Assembly: GCA_964596165.1 (NCBI GenBank)
Contig: CAZQTW010000031.1
Location: 6,285 to 70,284, forward strand
DNA from: CAYUQT01 sp964596165
Lineage (GTDB): Bacteria; Planctomycetota; Phycisphaerae; UBA1845; JAFGLZ01
Reading direction: 5' to 3'
DNA: 64,000 nucleotides
Every line of letters begins with the position of its first letter. Within the stretch, counting starts at the first letter, position 1. Of this stretch, positions 34,660-42,965 are shown piece after piece. The position numbers were made by a program, and so were the translations under genes. The notes under the pieces were generated by a model that was not told the DNA's origin, ran no database searches, and worked only from the letters and a program-made list of their open reading frames with translations.

Positions 34660-34720
34660 CATTGGATGGCTTGGGCTCGGGTACGCCATGTCCGGGTGCT
34701 CGCGCACCACGGCTCTGATC
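34660..34720. repeat. 61-base dispersed repeat, copy 1
   Basis: Matches 40441-40501 at 50 of 61 bases, and 32 of the last 33. The core GGTGCTCGCGCACC can form a small hairpin. It lies in the gap upstream of the second Gfo/Idh/MocA gene. Confidence 0.65.
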
Positions 34721-34844
34721 CGTCTCTTCTTCGACCCCAACGCATCTCTCGCGCCCGGGGCTTCCACGACCTCGGCGGGTAGTGACACGGGCAGCCCGGA
34801 GCCCTTATCATGACGGGGTCCTGTCCAAGCGAAGGAGTTTGCTT

Positions 34845-36284
34845 ATGGCAATGACACGTCGGGAATTCGTCAGGCGTTCGGCGGCCGCCGGTGCGGTCGC
34901 GGCGTTTCCGTTTGCGACCAGTTCGCGCGTGCTGGGGGCCAATGACGAGATCCGCGTCGGCGTCGTCGGCCTGGGAAATCGTGGCGTGGGCGCACACATC
35001 CCGCTGTTCGGCAGACAGAAGGGTGTGCGGATCGCGGCGATCTGCGATCCCGACCAGGAGCGCCTCGACAAGGCCGCCGCACAGGTCGAGAAGAGTTACA
35101 AGTACAAAGCGGCGCCGTTCGTCGACATGCGCAAGATGCTCGAGATGAAAGATCTCGACGTCGTGTGCATCGCCACCATGCAGTACTGGCACTCGCTGCA
35201 GGTGATCTGGGCCTGCCAGGCCGGCAAACACATCTACTGCGAAAAGCCGCTGGCCCACTTCATCTGGGAAGGCCGCCAGATGGTCAACGCCGCCCGGAAG
35301 TACAACCGCTTGGTGGAGGTCGGCCTCCAGAGCCGCTCGACCCAGAACGTCTACGACACGATGGCCTACATCAAGGCGGGCCACCTAGGCAAAATCACGT
35401 ACATCACGTGCTTCGCCAACAAGCCGCGAGTCCCGATCGGCAAGCGGACCGAACCGCTGCCCATCCCGCCGACGCTCGATTACGAGTTGTGGTGCGGCCC
35501 GGCCAAGAAGGATCCAATCTATCGCGACCGCATCCAGTACGATTGCAGCTTCACATGGGACAAGGGCGACGGCGAGTCGTGCAACCAAGGCGTGCATGAG
35601 ATCGACGTGGCCCGCTGGCTGATGGGCTACAATCAGCTCCCGAGGCGCGTCATCAGCCTCGGCGGGCGCTTCGTGTTCAACGATGCGGGCGACGTGCCCA
35701 ACACGCAGATCATCTACTACGACTATCCTAACGTGCCGATCCTGTACGAGGTTCACAATATGACCCGGGCCAAGGGGTCTAAGGACGCCCCCGATTTCCT
35801 CGGCGTCCGTACGGACATCTGCGTCCATTGCGAGGGCGGCACCGTGATGATGCGGAATGGGATCGTCCGCGACAAGGACGGCAAGGAGATCAAGCGGTTC
35901 CAGGGCGGCGAGACTCACTTCGAGAACTTCATCAAGGCCGTCCGTAGCGGCAAGAAGGAGGACCTGCACGCCGACGTCCTCGAAGGGCACATCTCGACGG
36001 CCATCTGTCACGCCGGAAACGTCTCGTATCGGCTGGGCAAGACGGCCACCGTCGATGAGATGAAGGCCGCGGTGAAGGAGGCTCCGCTCTTCGCGGACAT
36101 GCTCGACCGGATGCTGGTACACCTGAAGGCCCACGAGGTCGACGTGGACGCCCGGACGGTCACGCTGGGCCCGTGGCTGGAATGCGATCCGCAGAACGAG
36201 TGCTTCAAGGACAACGCCGAGGCCAACACGATCGTCAAGGGCTTCTACCGCGAGCCGTGGCTCGTGCCGGAAGTGAGGGTGTGA
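34845..36284 (+). CDS. Tat-exported Gfo/Idh/MocA-family oxidoreductase (second copy)
   Basis: 479 residues from ATG 34845, with AAGGAG seven bases upstream. Twin-arginine signal TRREFVRRSAAAGAVAAFPF. Rossmann motif RVGVVGLGNRGVG, catalytic EKP motif (HIYCEKPLAHF), then LDYELWCGPAKKDP and an NQGVHEIDVARWLMG block. The family oxidises or reduces sugars using bound NAD(P). Not a close copy of the protein at 5734-7029, which has a different C-terminal half. Followed by a small lipoprotein and a GH36-like gene on the same strand, a possible carbohydrate unit. Confidence 0.9.
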   Translation: MAMTRREFVRRSAAAGAVAAFPFATSSRVLGANDEIRVGVVGLGNRGVGAHIPLFGRQKGVRIAAICDPDQERLDKAAAQVEKSYKYKAAPFVDMRKMLEMKDLDVVCIATMQYWHSLQVIWACQAGKHIYCEKPLAHFIWEGRQMVNAARKYNRLVEVGLQSRSTQNVYDTMAYIKAGHLGKITYITCFANKPRVPIGKRTEPLPIPPTLDYELWCGPAKKDPIYRDRIQYDCSFTWDKGDGESCNQGVHEIDVARWLMGYNQLPRRVISLGGRFVFNDAGDVPNTQIIYYDYPNVPILYEVHNMTRAKGSKDAPDFLGVRTDICVHCEGGTVMMRNGIVRDKDGKEIKRFQGGETHFENFIKAVRSGKKEDLHADVLEGHISTAICHAGNVSYRLGKTATVDEMKAAVKEAPLFADMLDRMLVHLKAHEVDVDARTVTLGPWLECDPQNECFKDNAEANTIVKGFYREPWLVPEVRV

Positions 36285-36345
36285 GGGGCGGGCCGGGAGC
36301 AAGACATGATGATCGGATTCGCACGTCGCGGAATGGTGGAATCGC

Positions 36346-36627
36346 GTGCCGAGTGCGTCCGGTTTTGGCAGGTTGGCTTGGTTTTGTGCGCTCCTATGCG
36401 TCATGGGATGTGACCCTCCCATAACCATGGATGTGTATCAGGCACACGCCCAAGGGTACGAGAGCATGGTCGCGGCTCAGGCCACGCGTATCGGGACTCC
36501 AGACGATCCGGAAAGCACGGGCGAATACCTGGGCTGGCCGCTGGTCAGATTCCAAGATCGTGATGGTTCCGTATGGGAACTCCACATGACTGAGAAGTAC
36601 CCGAAGACCTGGGGAGTCTGGGTGTAG
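36346..36627 (+). CDS. Small putative lipoprotein
   Basis: 93 residues, GTG start with GGTGGA upstream. The N-terminus RLAWFCALLCVMGCDPP is a short signal with a lipobox ending in Cys (MGC). The mature part is only about 70 residues (PDDPESTGEYLGWPLVRFQDRDGSVWELHM) and matches nothing I recognise. Coding is supported by the lipobox and by codon-position GC, but it remains tentative. Confidence 0.5.
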   Translation: MPSASGFGRLAWFCALLCVMGCDPPITMDVYQAHAQGYESMVAAQATRIGTPDDPESTGEYLGWPLVRFQDRDGSVWELHMTEKYPKTWGVWV

Positions 36628-36682
36628 AAACCTGGAGCAAAGCCCCGGCGAGTGCCCTTTGTGATCGCGGATAGGAGACTGA

Positions 36683-37732
36683 TTGGCGACTCGTGTCCGA
36701 GCTGGCCGCCAGTCGATCTGGACCAAGCCAGTAGAAGAGGAAACTAGGCCCACGTTCAAGCTCCTGCTTCACGCCGAGCCGTCACACCTGTCGCTCACAA
36801 CGTCCGACGATCAAAGTATCAAGAGATGCCGTCCGCATGTGACGTGGCGATACCTCGGCGAATCCGCCTGGCGACAGGAACTCTTCTCGCCGTTTGTCGG
36901 CTTGAAGACCGAGCAGCACCGGCTCTCGTTCGAAACAAAGGCCGGACCGCTCCGCGCGTCGATCACCATCGGACCCCAGGTGCCGGATGCCTGGGAATTC
37001 AGCGGCATGCTCACGAACGACGGCGACAAGCCCATCGAACTGGCCCGCTTTCACTACCTCCACGGCACGATCGACAAGAAGTACGGCTTGCTGAAGGAAT
37101 TCGGCAGGCTGATACGGCACGGCGAACACACGAAGCCGGAGCGCGCATTTCTGGAAGAGTTCTGGGCGAGCATGTCCGTGCGATGGCCACGACTGGCCGA
37201 GCCGATCCACGACACGGCTGACTGGGCCGTCGCGGTCGACGTCGGCGCACTGCTCACCGCATGGAATGAGCCCGGCTGGGTCTGCGGGTGCATCGGGCCC
37301 GGGACCGCGTTCGGCGAGGTCGGCCTGCAGACGATGCCCGACGAGCCGACGTTCTACATGGGCATTCTGCTGGACAATATCGCAATCGATCCCGGCGAGG
37401 CGCGGGCGCTGGAACACGCCATCGTACACTATGGCGACCTCCAGGACGGTTTGCACTTCTGGGCCGAGCAGTGCGCCCGCCTGCATCCCAAGGCACGCGT
37501 CCCGGCACCGATGGTCGGCTACTGCTCGTGGTATCAGGTGGGCCTGTACAACTGGGCGAACGAGGCACGCCTGATTCGCGTTGCGCTGAACGACGTCGGG
37601 TTGAATCCGGACATCCGCTGGCGCCTGGCGGCATCGCGTCACACACCGAGTGTCCGGCTTGTGGACAACTGCCTGATTGTCGACAACCAGCCGCCGCACA
37701 GCCTGCGGATCGCGCAGTTGACGGCGGAGTAG
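36683..37732 (+). pseudogene. GH36-like alpha-galactosidase gene, apparently missing the catalytic barrel
   Basis: Open for 349 codons from a TTG at 36683 (AGGAGA just upstream). The N-terminal part (about 20-280) reads like the beta-supersandwich of GH36/raffinose-synthase enzymes (LRASITIGPQVPDAWEFSGMLT, GWVCGCIGPGTAFGEV) and reaches VGYCSWYQVG, the GYCSWY start of the barrel. The remaining 70 residues do not supply the barrel and its catalytic acids, and the total is about half the family's usual 650-750. An in-frame internal deletion is the simplest reading. It could still encode a sugar-binding protein. Confidence 0.55.
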
Positions 37733-37827
37733 GTGATGCCAGCTCACTGACGCAGCTTCTCGCTGCCCCCGCAGGTTGTTCCCTAACCCTCGAAACGATA
37801 AGCTGTGATTACGTAGGAGAAGGCTCC

Positions 37828-38283
37828 ATGGTCCGGCAGATCGTTGAACCAAGGCGAGGCATCAACATGGGCAGGCTCGTCGTCGATGTAATCGTTGAAA
37901 ACGTCGAAGACGTTCGAAGAGCACAGCGAGGCGAGATCCGCCCGGACCAAGTCCGCCGACAGGCGATACAGGCCTTGGTGGACACGGGGGCCACGTTTCT
38001 CTGCCTGCCGGAACCGCTCATCCGACAGCTCGGCCTCCCGTTCAACCGACAGCGCGAGGCCCGGACGATCACCGGACCGATCGTTATGCGCATCTATGGG
38101 GGCGCTCGGATTACGGTGAACGATCGTGATTGCGACGACGAAGTGATGGCCTTGCCGGAAGGCCGCCAGCCCCTGCTCGGCCAAATACCCCTGGAGAAAA
38201 TGGACTGGTGGGTAGACCTGACGAATCAGAAACTCGTCGGCAACCCCGAGCACGACGGACAGTGGATGGCCGAGGTCTACTGA
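37828..38283 (+). CDS. Retropepsin-like (clan AA) aspartic protease-type protein
   Basis: 151 residues from ATG 37828, with TAGGAGAAGG upstream. The motif ALVDTGATFLCLPE carries the DTGA active-site signature of clan AA, followed by IRQLGLPF and LLGQIPLEKMDWWVDLTNQKL, the usual second half in small bacterial members. One active-site Asp per chain means a homodimer, as in retropepsins. It lacks a signal peptide, so is cytoplasmic. The function of these small proteins is mostly unknown. Confidence 0.82.
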   Translation: MVRQIVEPRRGINMGRLVVDVIVENVEDVRRAQRGEIRPDQVRRQAIQALVDTGATFLCLPEPLIRQLGLPFNRQREARTITGPIVMRIYGGARITVNDRDCDDEVMALPEGRQPLLGQIPLEKMDWWVDLTNQKLVGNPEHDGQWMAEVY

Positions 38284-38337
38284 ACGCGCTTCCCTGATGG
38301 GCAAGGCTTGCCCAAACCCGCGACCAGCGCTGCTTTT

Positions 38338-38571
38338 CTACCTGCGTGGGTCATCAACGCCGTCGGTGGGTGGCCGCCGCCCCAGACGTATGCCGACAAG
38401 AACCACGAAGCCCACCCCGAATGATAGAGCGAACACCAGAAGCACTCGGAGAGGCCGCTCTGCGAACTTCAGATAGTATGTCGCAGCGCATTCCGTCGGC
38501 TCCCGGAAGCATCATGTCGGTGCGTCGGGCGGCCCGCCCGAGACAAGGGTGCCCACGTTCGTCCGGCTCAT
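38338..38571 (-). pseudogene. Small membrane-protein gene coupled to the symporter, interrupted by an in-frame TGA
   Basis: An ATG at 38569-38571 overlaps the symporter's stop (ATGA). The frame reads MSRTNVGTLVSGGPPDAPT, meets TGA at 38512-38514, then continues without further stop for 57 codons as CFREPTECAATYYLKFAERP, a membrane helix (LRVLLVFALSFGVGFVVLVG) and a basic tail ending at TAG 38338-38340. No start codon lies soon after the TGA. The coupled start and the TM helix with flanking charges in the same frame suggest one gene of 77 residues broken by a nonsense change or a sequence error. Confidence 0.5.
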
Positions 38572-40268
38572 CCCGTGGCCAGCCAGCGGGCGAGGAGGAT
38601 CAGGATGCCGGTCAGTGCGAGCATGATGACGGTGACCCAGACGAAGCCGACTTTGGCGTCGCGGCCCGGTACGGCGATCTCCAGATCGGAGCCGGGGAAC
38701 AGCTTCGGGTACGACTCGGCGACTTCCGCGACGGCCGGCTCCGATTCGGGCTCCTCGAACGTCCCGGTTCCGGGGATCTCGACGAGCCCGGCCGCACGCA
38801 ATCGATCCTCCTGGCCGATGGGCGTGTTGAGCAAAAGGTAGAAACGATCGAGCCGCCCCTTCGGCTCGGCAGGCGTGAGCCAACTGACGATCACGCCGCC
38901 CAGTATCCCCATGGCCATGTACGACGCGACCAGCTTGGGAAGGCCGGCGTCACCCGTCCATCGCAGGTAATGTTGCGCAAACAACATGGTTCCCAGCGCC
39001 ACCAGGAAGCTGGCGGCCGCTCCGTAGCGATTCGCCCGCCGCCAACAGACGGCCATGAAGAACGAAATGCCCATCAGCGGCACGGTCTTGAACGTGAACC
39101 GCATCGCCTCCGGGACGTCGGTGTAGAGGTATGAGAGCGGGATCACGATCAATGCAAAGACGACCGAGGTCATCCGGCTGATCAGCACCAGGTGCCGCTC
39201 GCCGGCGTGCTGCGGAAAGAGCCTCTTGTGAATGCTGTTCGTGTAGATGCCGGCGAAGGAGACCATGAAGACGGCCAGGTTGTCCATGATGGAGGCGAAG
39301 ACGCAGGCGATCATCAGCCCCGCGAACCCCGAAGGAAGCAGCTCGCGTGCCATCGTTCCAAAGGCGTGATCGGGGTCGATCTTGCCGGCGCCGAACATGG
39401 CGATGGCCATCACACCGGTGAGCGCCCAGGGGATCGTCATCAGCCGCTTGAGGACCATGCCGCCGATGAACCCGACGCGGCTGTCCATTTCGCTCCTGGC
39501 CGCTCCGACGTTGGCCATGATGTGCGGCTGCACGACCATGCTCAGCAGCGAGTTGATCGACATCATGATGACCCACCAGAGGGTCATGTCCTTCTGGAGC
39601 ACCAATCGAAAGGCGGCCTGCGGATCGGGCAGGGCCGCCTGGAATCCGTCGAGCCCGCCGATCCGATGCCAGAAGAACGGGACGAGCAGCACCGACATGA
39701 CGATGGTCAGCAGACCCTGGATGAAGTCATTCCAGACGGCCGCGATCAATCCCCCCGCGACGCTGTAGAAGAAGGCCATCACCGCGATGACGGGAATCAG
39801 CACCTTCCACGACACGCTCTTGCCCAATAGCGACTCGACCAGCCGGGCGGTGCCATAGAGTCCGACGGTGCTGAACGCAACCAGAATGAAAAGGGCAAAA
39901 GCGGCGTAAAGCAGCGTGAAGCCGGTCCCGAAGCGACGTTCGAAGAAGTCGGCGGTCGTCATCACGCGGGCGCGGCGGAAGATCGGCGCCAGGAGCCAGT
40001 AGATAGGCAGCGTGAAGACGTTCATCCCCTGGTACCAGTAGCCGGCCAGGCCCACCTTGTACGATTGGGCCGCGACTCCCACGGCCGAGTCGGCGTGCGT
40101 GCCAGCCCCGAAGGCGAAGAAGATCGTCATGAGCTTGCCGAACCGGCGCCCGCCCATGATGAAGTCTTCACGGTTGCGGACGAGCCGCGTGGCCACTATC
40201 CCAACGGTGGCGATGACCACGAAGTAGGCGAGCAAGACGAGGAGATCCGGCACGGTCAGGCCATACAT
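38568..40268 (-). CDS. Sodium:solute symporter (SSS family)
   Basis: 566 residues from ATG 40268, with GGGAGGAG upstream. About thirteen hydrophobic segments, opening MYGLTVPDLLVLLAYFVVIATVG, with FIMGGRRFGKLMTIFFAFGAGTHADSAVGVAAQSYKVGLAGYWY and the ADFFERRFGTGFTLLYAAF region typical of SSS permeases that couple solute uptake to Na+. A charged insert (FEEPESEPAVAEVAES) precedes the last helix. The solute is not predictable; sugars, sialic acid and organic acids are all family substrates. Translationally coupled to the small gene downstream. Confidence 0.9.
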   Translation of the reverse strand: MYGLTVPDLLVLLAYFVVIATVGIVATRLVRNREDFIMGGRRFGKLMTIFFAFGAGTHADSAVGVAAQSYKVGLAGYWYQGMNVFTLPIYWLLAPIFRRARVMTTADFFERRFGTGFTLLYAAFALFILVAFSTVGLYGTARLVESLLGKSVSWKVLIPVIAVMAFFYSVAGGLIAAVWNDFIQGLLTIVMSVLLVPFFWHRIGGLDGFQAALPDPQAAFRLVLQKDMTLWWVIMMSINSLLSMVVQPHIMANVGAARSEMDSRVGFIGGMVLKRLMTIPWALTGVMAIAMFGAGKIDPDHAFGTMARELLPSGFAGLMIACVFASIMDNLAVFMVSFAGIYTNSIHKRLFPQHAGERHLVLISRMTSVVFALIVIPLSYLYTDVPEAMRFTFKTVPLMGISFFMAVCWRRANRYGAAASFLVALGTMLFAQHYLRWTGDAGLPKLVASYMAMGILGGVIVSWLTPAEPKGRLDRFYLLLNTPIGQEDRLRAAGLVEIPGTGTFEEPESEPAVAEVAESYPKLFPGSDLEIAVPGRDAKVGFVWVTVIMLALTGILILLARWLATG

Positions 40269-40774
40269 GCGATTGCTCCTCCCAGGTGTGCCGGGCATGA
40301 TCGCCGATACGCCAGGGTCCTGGCAACCTCCGAACGGGTCACTGGAGGAACACAGGTGCCCCCCAGCCCAACAGAGCCGGATCGCGCAAGCGACCGGACA
40401 GAGAAGGACCAGCATGTGGGCAACCGGCCGGTGTACCAGCCATCGCATGATGTCGGTTCGGGCATGCTATGTCCGGGTGCTTGCGCACCACGGCTCTGAT
40501 CGGGCCGTTGCGCGCACCAGATCCGTCACGCACGCGTCGAACGGATCGGCGGGCCGGGCCTCTGTCGAACCGGGTCATGAGCGAACGGGATGCCCGCTGG
40601 GCGCCCCGGAGTTCGCGGTCGGGCTCGAGGGCATCGTGGGACGAACGCTCAGCCCCAAGCGGGCAGGCCGCAAGGCGAAAGGCACATCGAAATAGGTATG
40701 GTGTCCCCTGATTTAACAGCTGACGAATCATCAGGAGATGGAAGGAGCGGGACAATCCTCGTGTGGACCACAGA
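40269..40774. other. 506-base gap with one repeat, no gene
   Basis: Holds the second copy of the 61-base repeat (40441-40501) and no convincing open frame on either strand. The promoter of the symporter gene should lie in its proximal part. The remaining sequence is featureless. Confidence 0.5.
40441..40501. repeat. 61-base dispersed repeat, copy 2
   Basis: Matches 34660-34720 at 50 of 61 bases in the same orientation. The core GGTGCTTGCGCACC keeps the GGTGC/GCACC stem; the only change in the last 33 bases is in the loop. Confidence 0.65.
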
Positions 40775-42775
40775 TCATCGCACCAAGAGAAAGGATGCGG
40801 CCGGAACCGCAATCGTGTGATCTCCGATTGAACCCTCGGTCTGTTGCGTAATGACGAGGCCGAATGGTGCGCTGTAATGTTCCTTACCGCAGAACGAGTT
40901 GATCCCGGCGAAATCGTCACCCTTTGGACCACCCCGGCGGTACTTCACCTCGACCGGAATGCGCTGCGTTCCGATTGTCAAAACAAAGTCGATTTCGGGC
41001 TCCCGTTCGCGCGATGGGAACCATGCAATATCCAAACCCGGAATGCCGCGAAGATAGTACCCCAGCACGCTCTCAATCAAGTGCCCAGCGGCGCCGCAAA
41101 CCGCCTCTGAGGCGTTCGCAAGTGATGCCGGAGCCAACGGAATCGTTTCCTGAAGCACACCGTTGCGAACGAAATGGTCACACAGGCACAACTTGGCTGA
41201 GCTTTTCTGCCTCTTCTGAAGCATCTCCAGCGGAGGAATCGCGTGGACGAGCATCGAGTCCGTGAGAAACTGGATGGCCTCGTTGACTTTGGCATCCGTC
41301 ACAGCCGTCTGGAGTACGGCACCGATTTCCTGCGCCAAGGCTCTGGGACGCACATGCTGACCTGCATACCGACAGATCCGGCGAAAAGTCTCACGCAAGA
41401 ATTGCGGATCGATGGCCGGCGTGTGCGGCCGATGGGCTGCATCGAACTCGATCGTCTTTGTGACTACCTCCCCGACAATCTGCTGGCGGATAAGGTTGAT
41501 ATCCGACACTGCAGCCGTATGGCAGATCGGGTACCCTCCCAACGCGGAGAAGTAGCCAAACGTCTTGTCACGAATTCGGGTATGTCTTCGGCCGAACGCT
41601 ACCAGATCAAGCCAAAACTCCTTATTCTTCCAGTCTTCGAGGCTTGATTCGGGCGCAAATGTAGGCAACTCTCGAAGACCGCGTATACCCGCTATTTCGC
41701 CCAGGCGAAGGGGGCCAAGCTCAATCGGCGTCATGCGACCGGCAAGGCTGTCGCGCCCCCGGGCTATCCGAAGGGCTGAGCTTCCTGTGACGAAAGTCCT
41801 TGCGCTAACATGATCCACTAGCGCCTTGAGTTGGTCTGACCAACTCGTCAGGTTCTGAAGCTCGTCGAACAGCAAATAGACCACATCACCGCGACGCGCA
41901 AGCGCATTAACAGTCTCGTGGAGAACGTTGTCCTCGTACCAGCGAACGATGGCGTCCACTGGATTCTTTAGCACGCCCAGCCCGGGTACTTCATCGAACT
42001 GAACACGGAGGATTCTCTGCGGCCCTACACGCTCGATCAGCAGCAAGTGTTCGATGACCTGTTCTTGAATGGTACTCTTGCCCACACGCCGTGGGCCACG
42101 GATGACTACGACTGGCGCAATGTCGGCCTTGAGCCGGGACAGCACTTCCTTAAAAGCCCATCGCTTGAATCGCTTCACTTCCCTCGTCGGTTGCGCCTTC
42201 CACCACGGATTCGTTCGCTCCAAGAACTGGACCAGCTCCGCGGGCAGGCCACCGAGCGGGGCGGTTTCAAACAGGGGTTTGGGCTTGCGTGAGAGCTTGG
42301 CCACACGGGATACAACTCGCCAAAACTCGTGCTTGGTCAGTCTGCGGCCAGTCAGCTTGCCAAACCTTCTGTGCAATTCGTCGAACTGAGCGGTGTACGG
42401 CAAGTGGTCGCGGTCCCCGATGCCGTCAGGAAACAGCCGCAGAATCTCCAGTTGCTGTTCCTCGGTCAGTCGCGGCGTGCCAGGAGCCCTCTTCTTGCCC
42501 GTCTTCTTCGCCAAGCCGCCGCCTTTCCCGATGCTCGATAGCATCCGCCAGAATTCGGAGTCCGTAACTTGGCGCCCCCCCCTCTTCTCGAAGCGCGTCT
42601 TCATGCGGGCGAACTCATCCGAATAGGGCAACGCGTCTCTGGGCAGCGAGCACTCATCCAGCAGCTTTATGATCGTTGCCCTGACATCTTCGGCGTACTT
42701 GATGTTTCTAGACCTAGTGACAGCGAAAGCACACCTCCTTTGCCACAACCTGCCGGAATCCAAGCCGTGCCTCAC
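40775..42775 (-). CDS. AAA-family ATPase with DUF4143-type C-terminus and duplicated N-terminal motif
   Basis: 666 residues, GTG start. Walker A GPRRVGKST (227-235) and Walker B VVYLLFDE (D304, E305), then VTGSSALRI and RMTPIELGPLRLGE as in the AAA_14/DUF4143 family. The C-terminal domain contains EPEIDFVLTIGTQRIPVEVKYR, a PD-(D/E)xK-like motif set. The N-terminus has two similar helical units (about 33-83 and 107-160), each with LPY, RF and a WR ending (SEFWRMLSSIGK, HEFWRVVSRVAK). Family role is unclear; some members are linked to nucleic acid transactions or toxin-like functions. Confidence 0.82.
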   Translation of the reverse strand: MRHGLDSGRLWQRRCAFAVTRSRNIKYAEDVRATIIKLLDECSLPRDALPYSDEFARMKTRFEKRGGRQVTDSEFWRMLSSIGKGGGLAKKTGKKRAPGTPRLTEEQQLEILRLFPDGIGDRDHLPYTAQFDELHRRFGKLTGRRLTKHEFWRVVSRVAKLSRKPKPLFETAPLGGLPAELVQFLERTNPWWKAQPTREVKRFKRWAFKEVLSRLKADIAPVVVIRGPRRVGKSTIQEQVIEHLLLIERVGPQRILRVQFDEVPGLGVLKNPVDAIVRWYEDNVLHETVNALARRGDVVYLLFDELQNLTSWSDQLKALVDHVSARTFVTGSSALRIARGRDSLAGRMTPIELGPLRLGEIAGIRGLRELPTFAPESSLEDWKNKEFWLDLVAFGRRHTRIRDKTFGYFSALGGYPICHTAAVSDINLIRQQIVGEVVTKTIEFDAAHRPHTPAIDPQFLRETFRRICRYAGQHVRPRALAQEIGAVLQTAVTDAKVNEAIQFLTDSMLVHAIPPLEMLQKRQKSSAKLCLCDHFVRNGVLQETIPLAPASLANASEAVCGAAGHLIESVLGYYLRGIPGLDIAWFPSREREPEIDFVLTIGTQRIPVEVKYRRGGPKGDDFAGINSFCGKEHYSAPFGLVITQQTEGSIGDHTIAVPAASFLLVR

Positions 42776-42965
42776 GATTGCCTGGCAGTTGCCAAAAAGT
42801 ATACCTAGTCCGTGTGCGAGATGTCACGAACCAAGACATCCAGGTTGCATCATCAAGCGGTTGCTCAACCTGCTTCCGGAGTGCCGTTTCCCATGCGGTG
42901 GACGACAATCGCAATGGCCCCACAGGGCTGGTGATTGTCCGTTGCGAATCAACTACTCCACGCCT
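42776..42965. other. 190-base gap, no gene seen
   Basis: Short open frames exist on both strands but lack ribosome sites and composition that would support coding. No repeat or terminator recognised. Confidence 0.4.

Noticed and set aside
35385..36428. 347-residue minus-strand frame opposite the second Gfo/Idh/MocA gene
   Set aside because: Shadow frame; the plus-strand gene has a Tat signal, RBS and family motifs.
40267..40695. 142-residue plus-strand frame in the gap after the symporter start
   Set aside because: Runs through the 61-base repeat and is low-complexity; no ribosome site.
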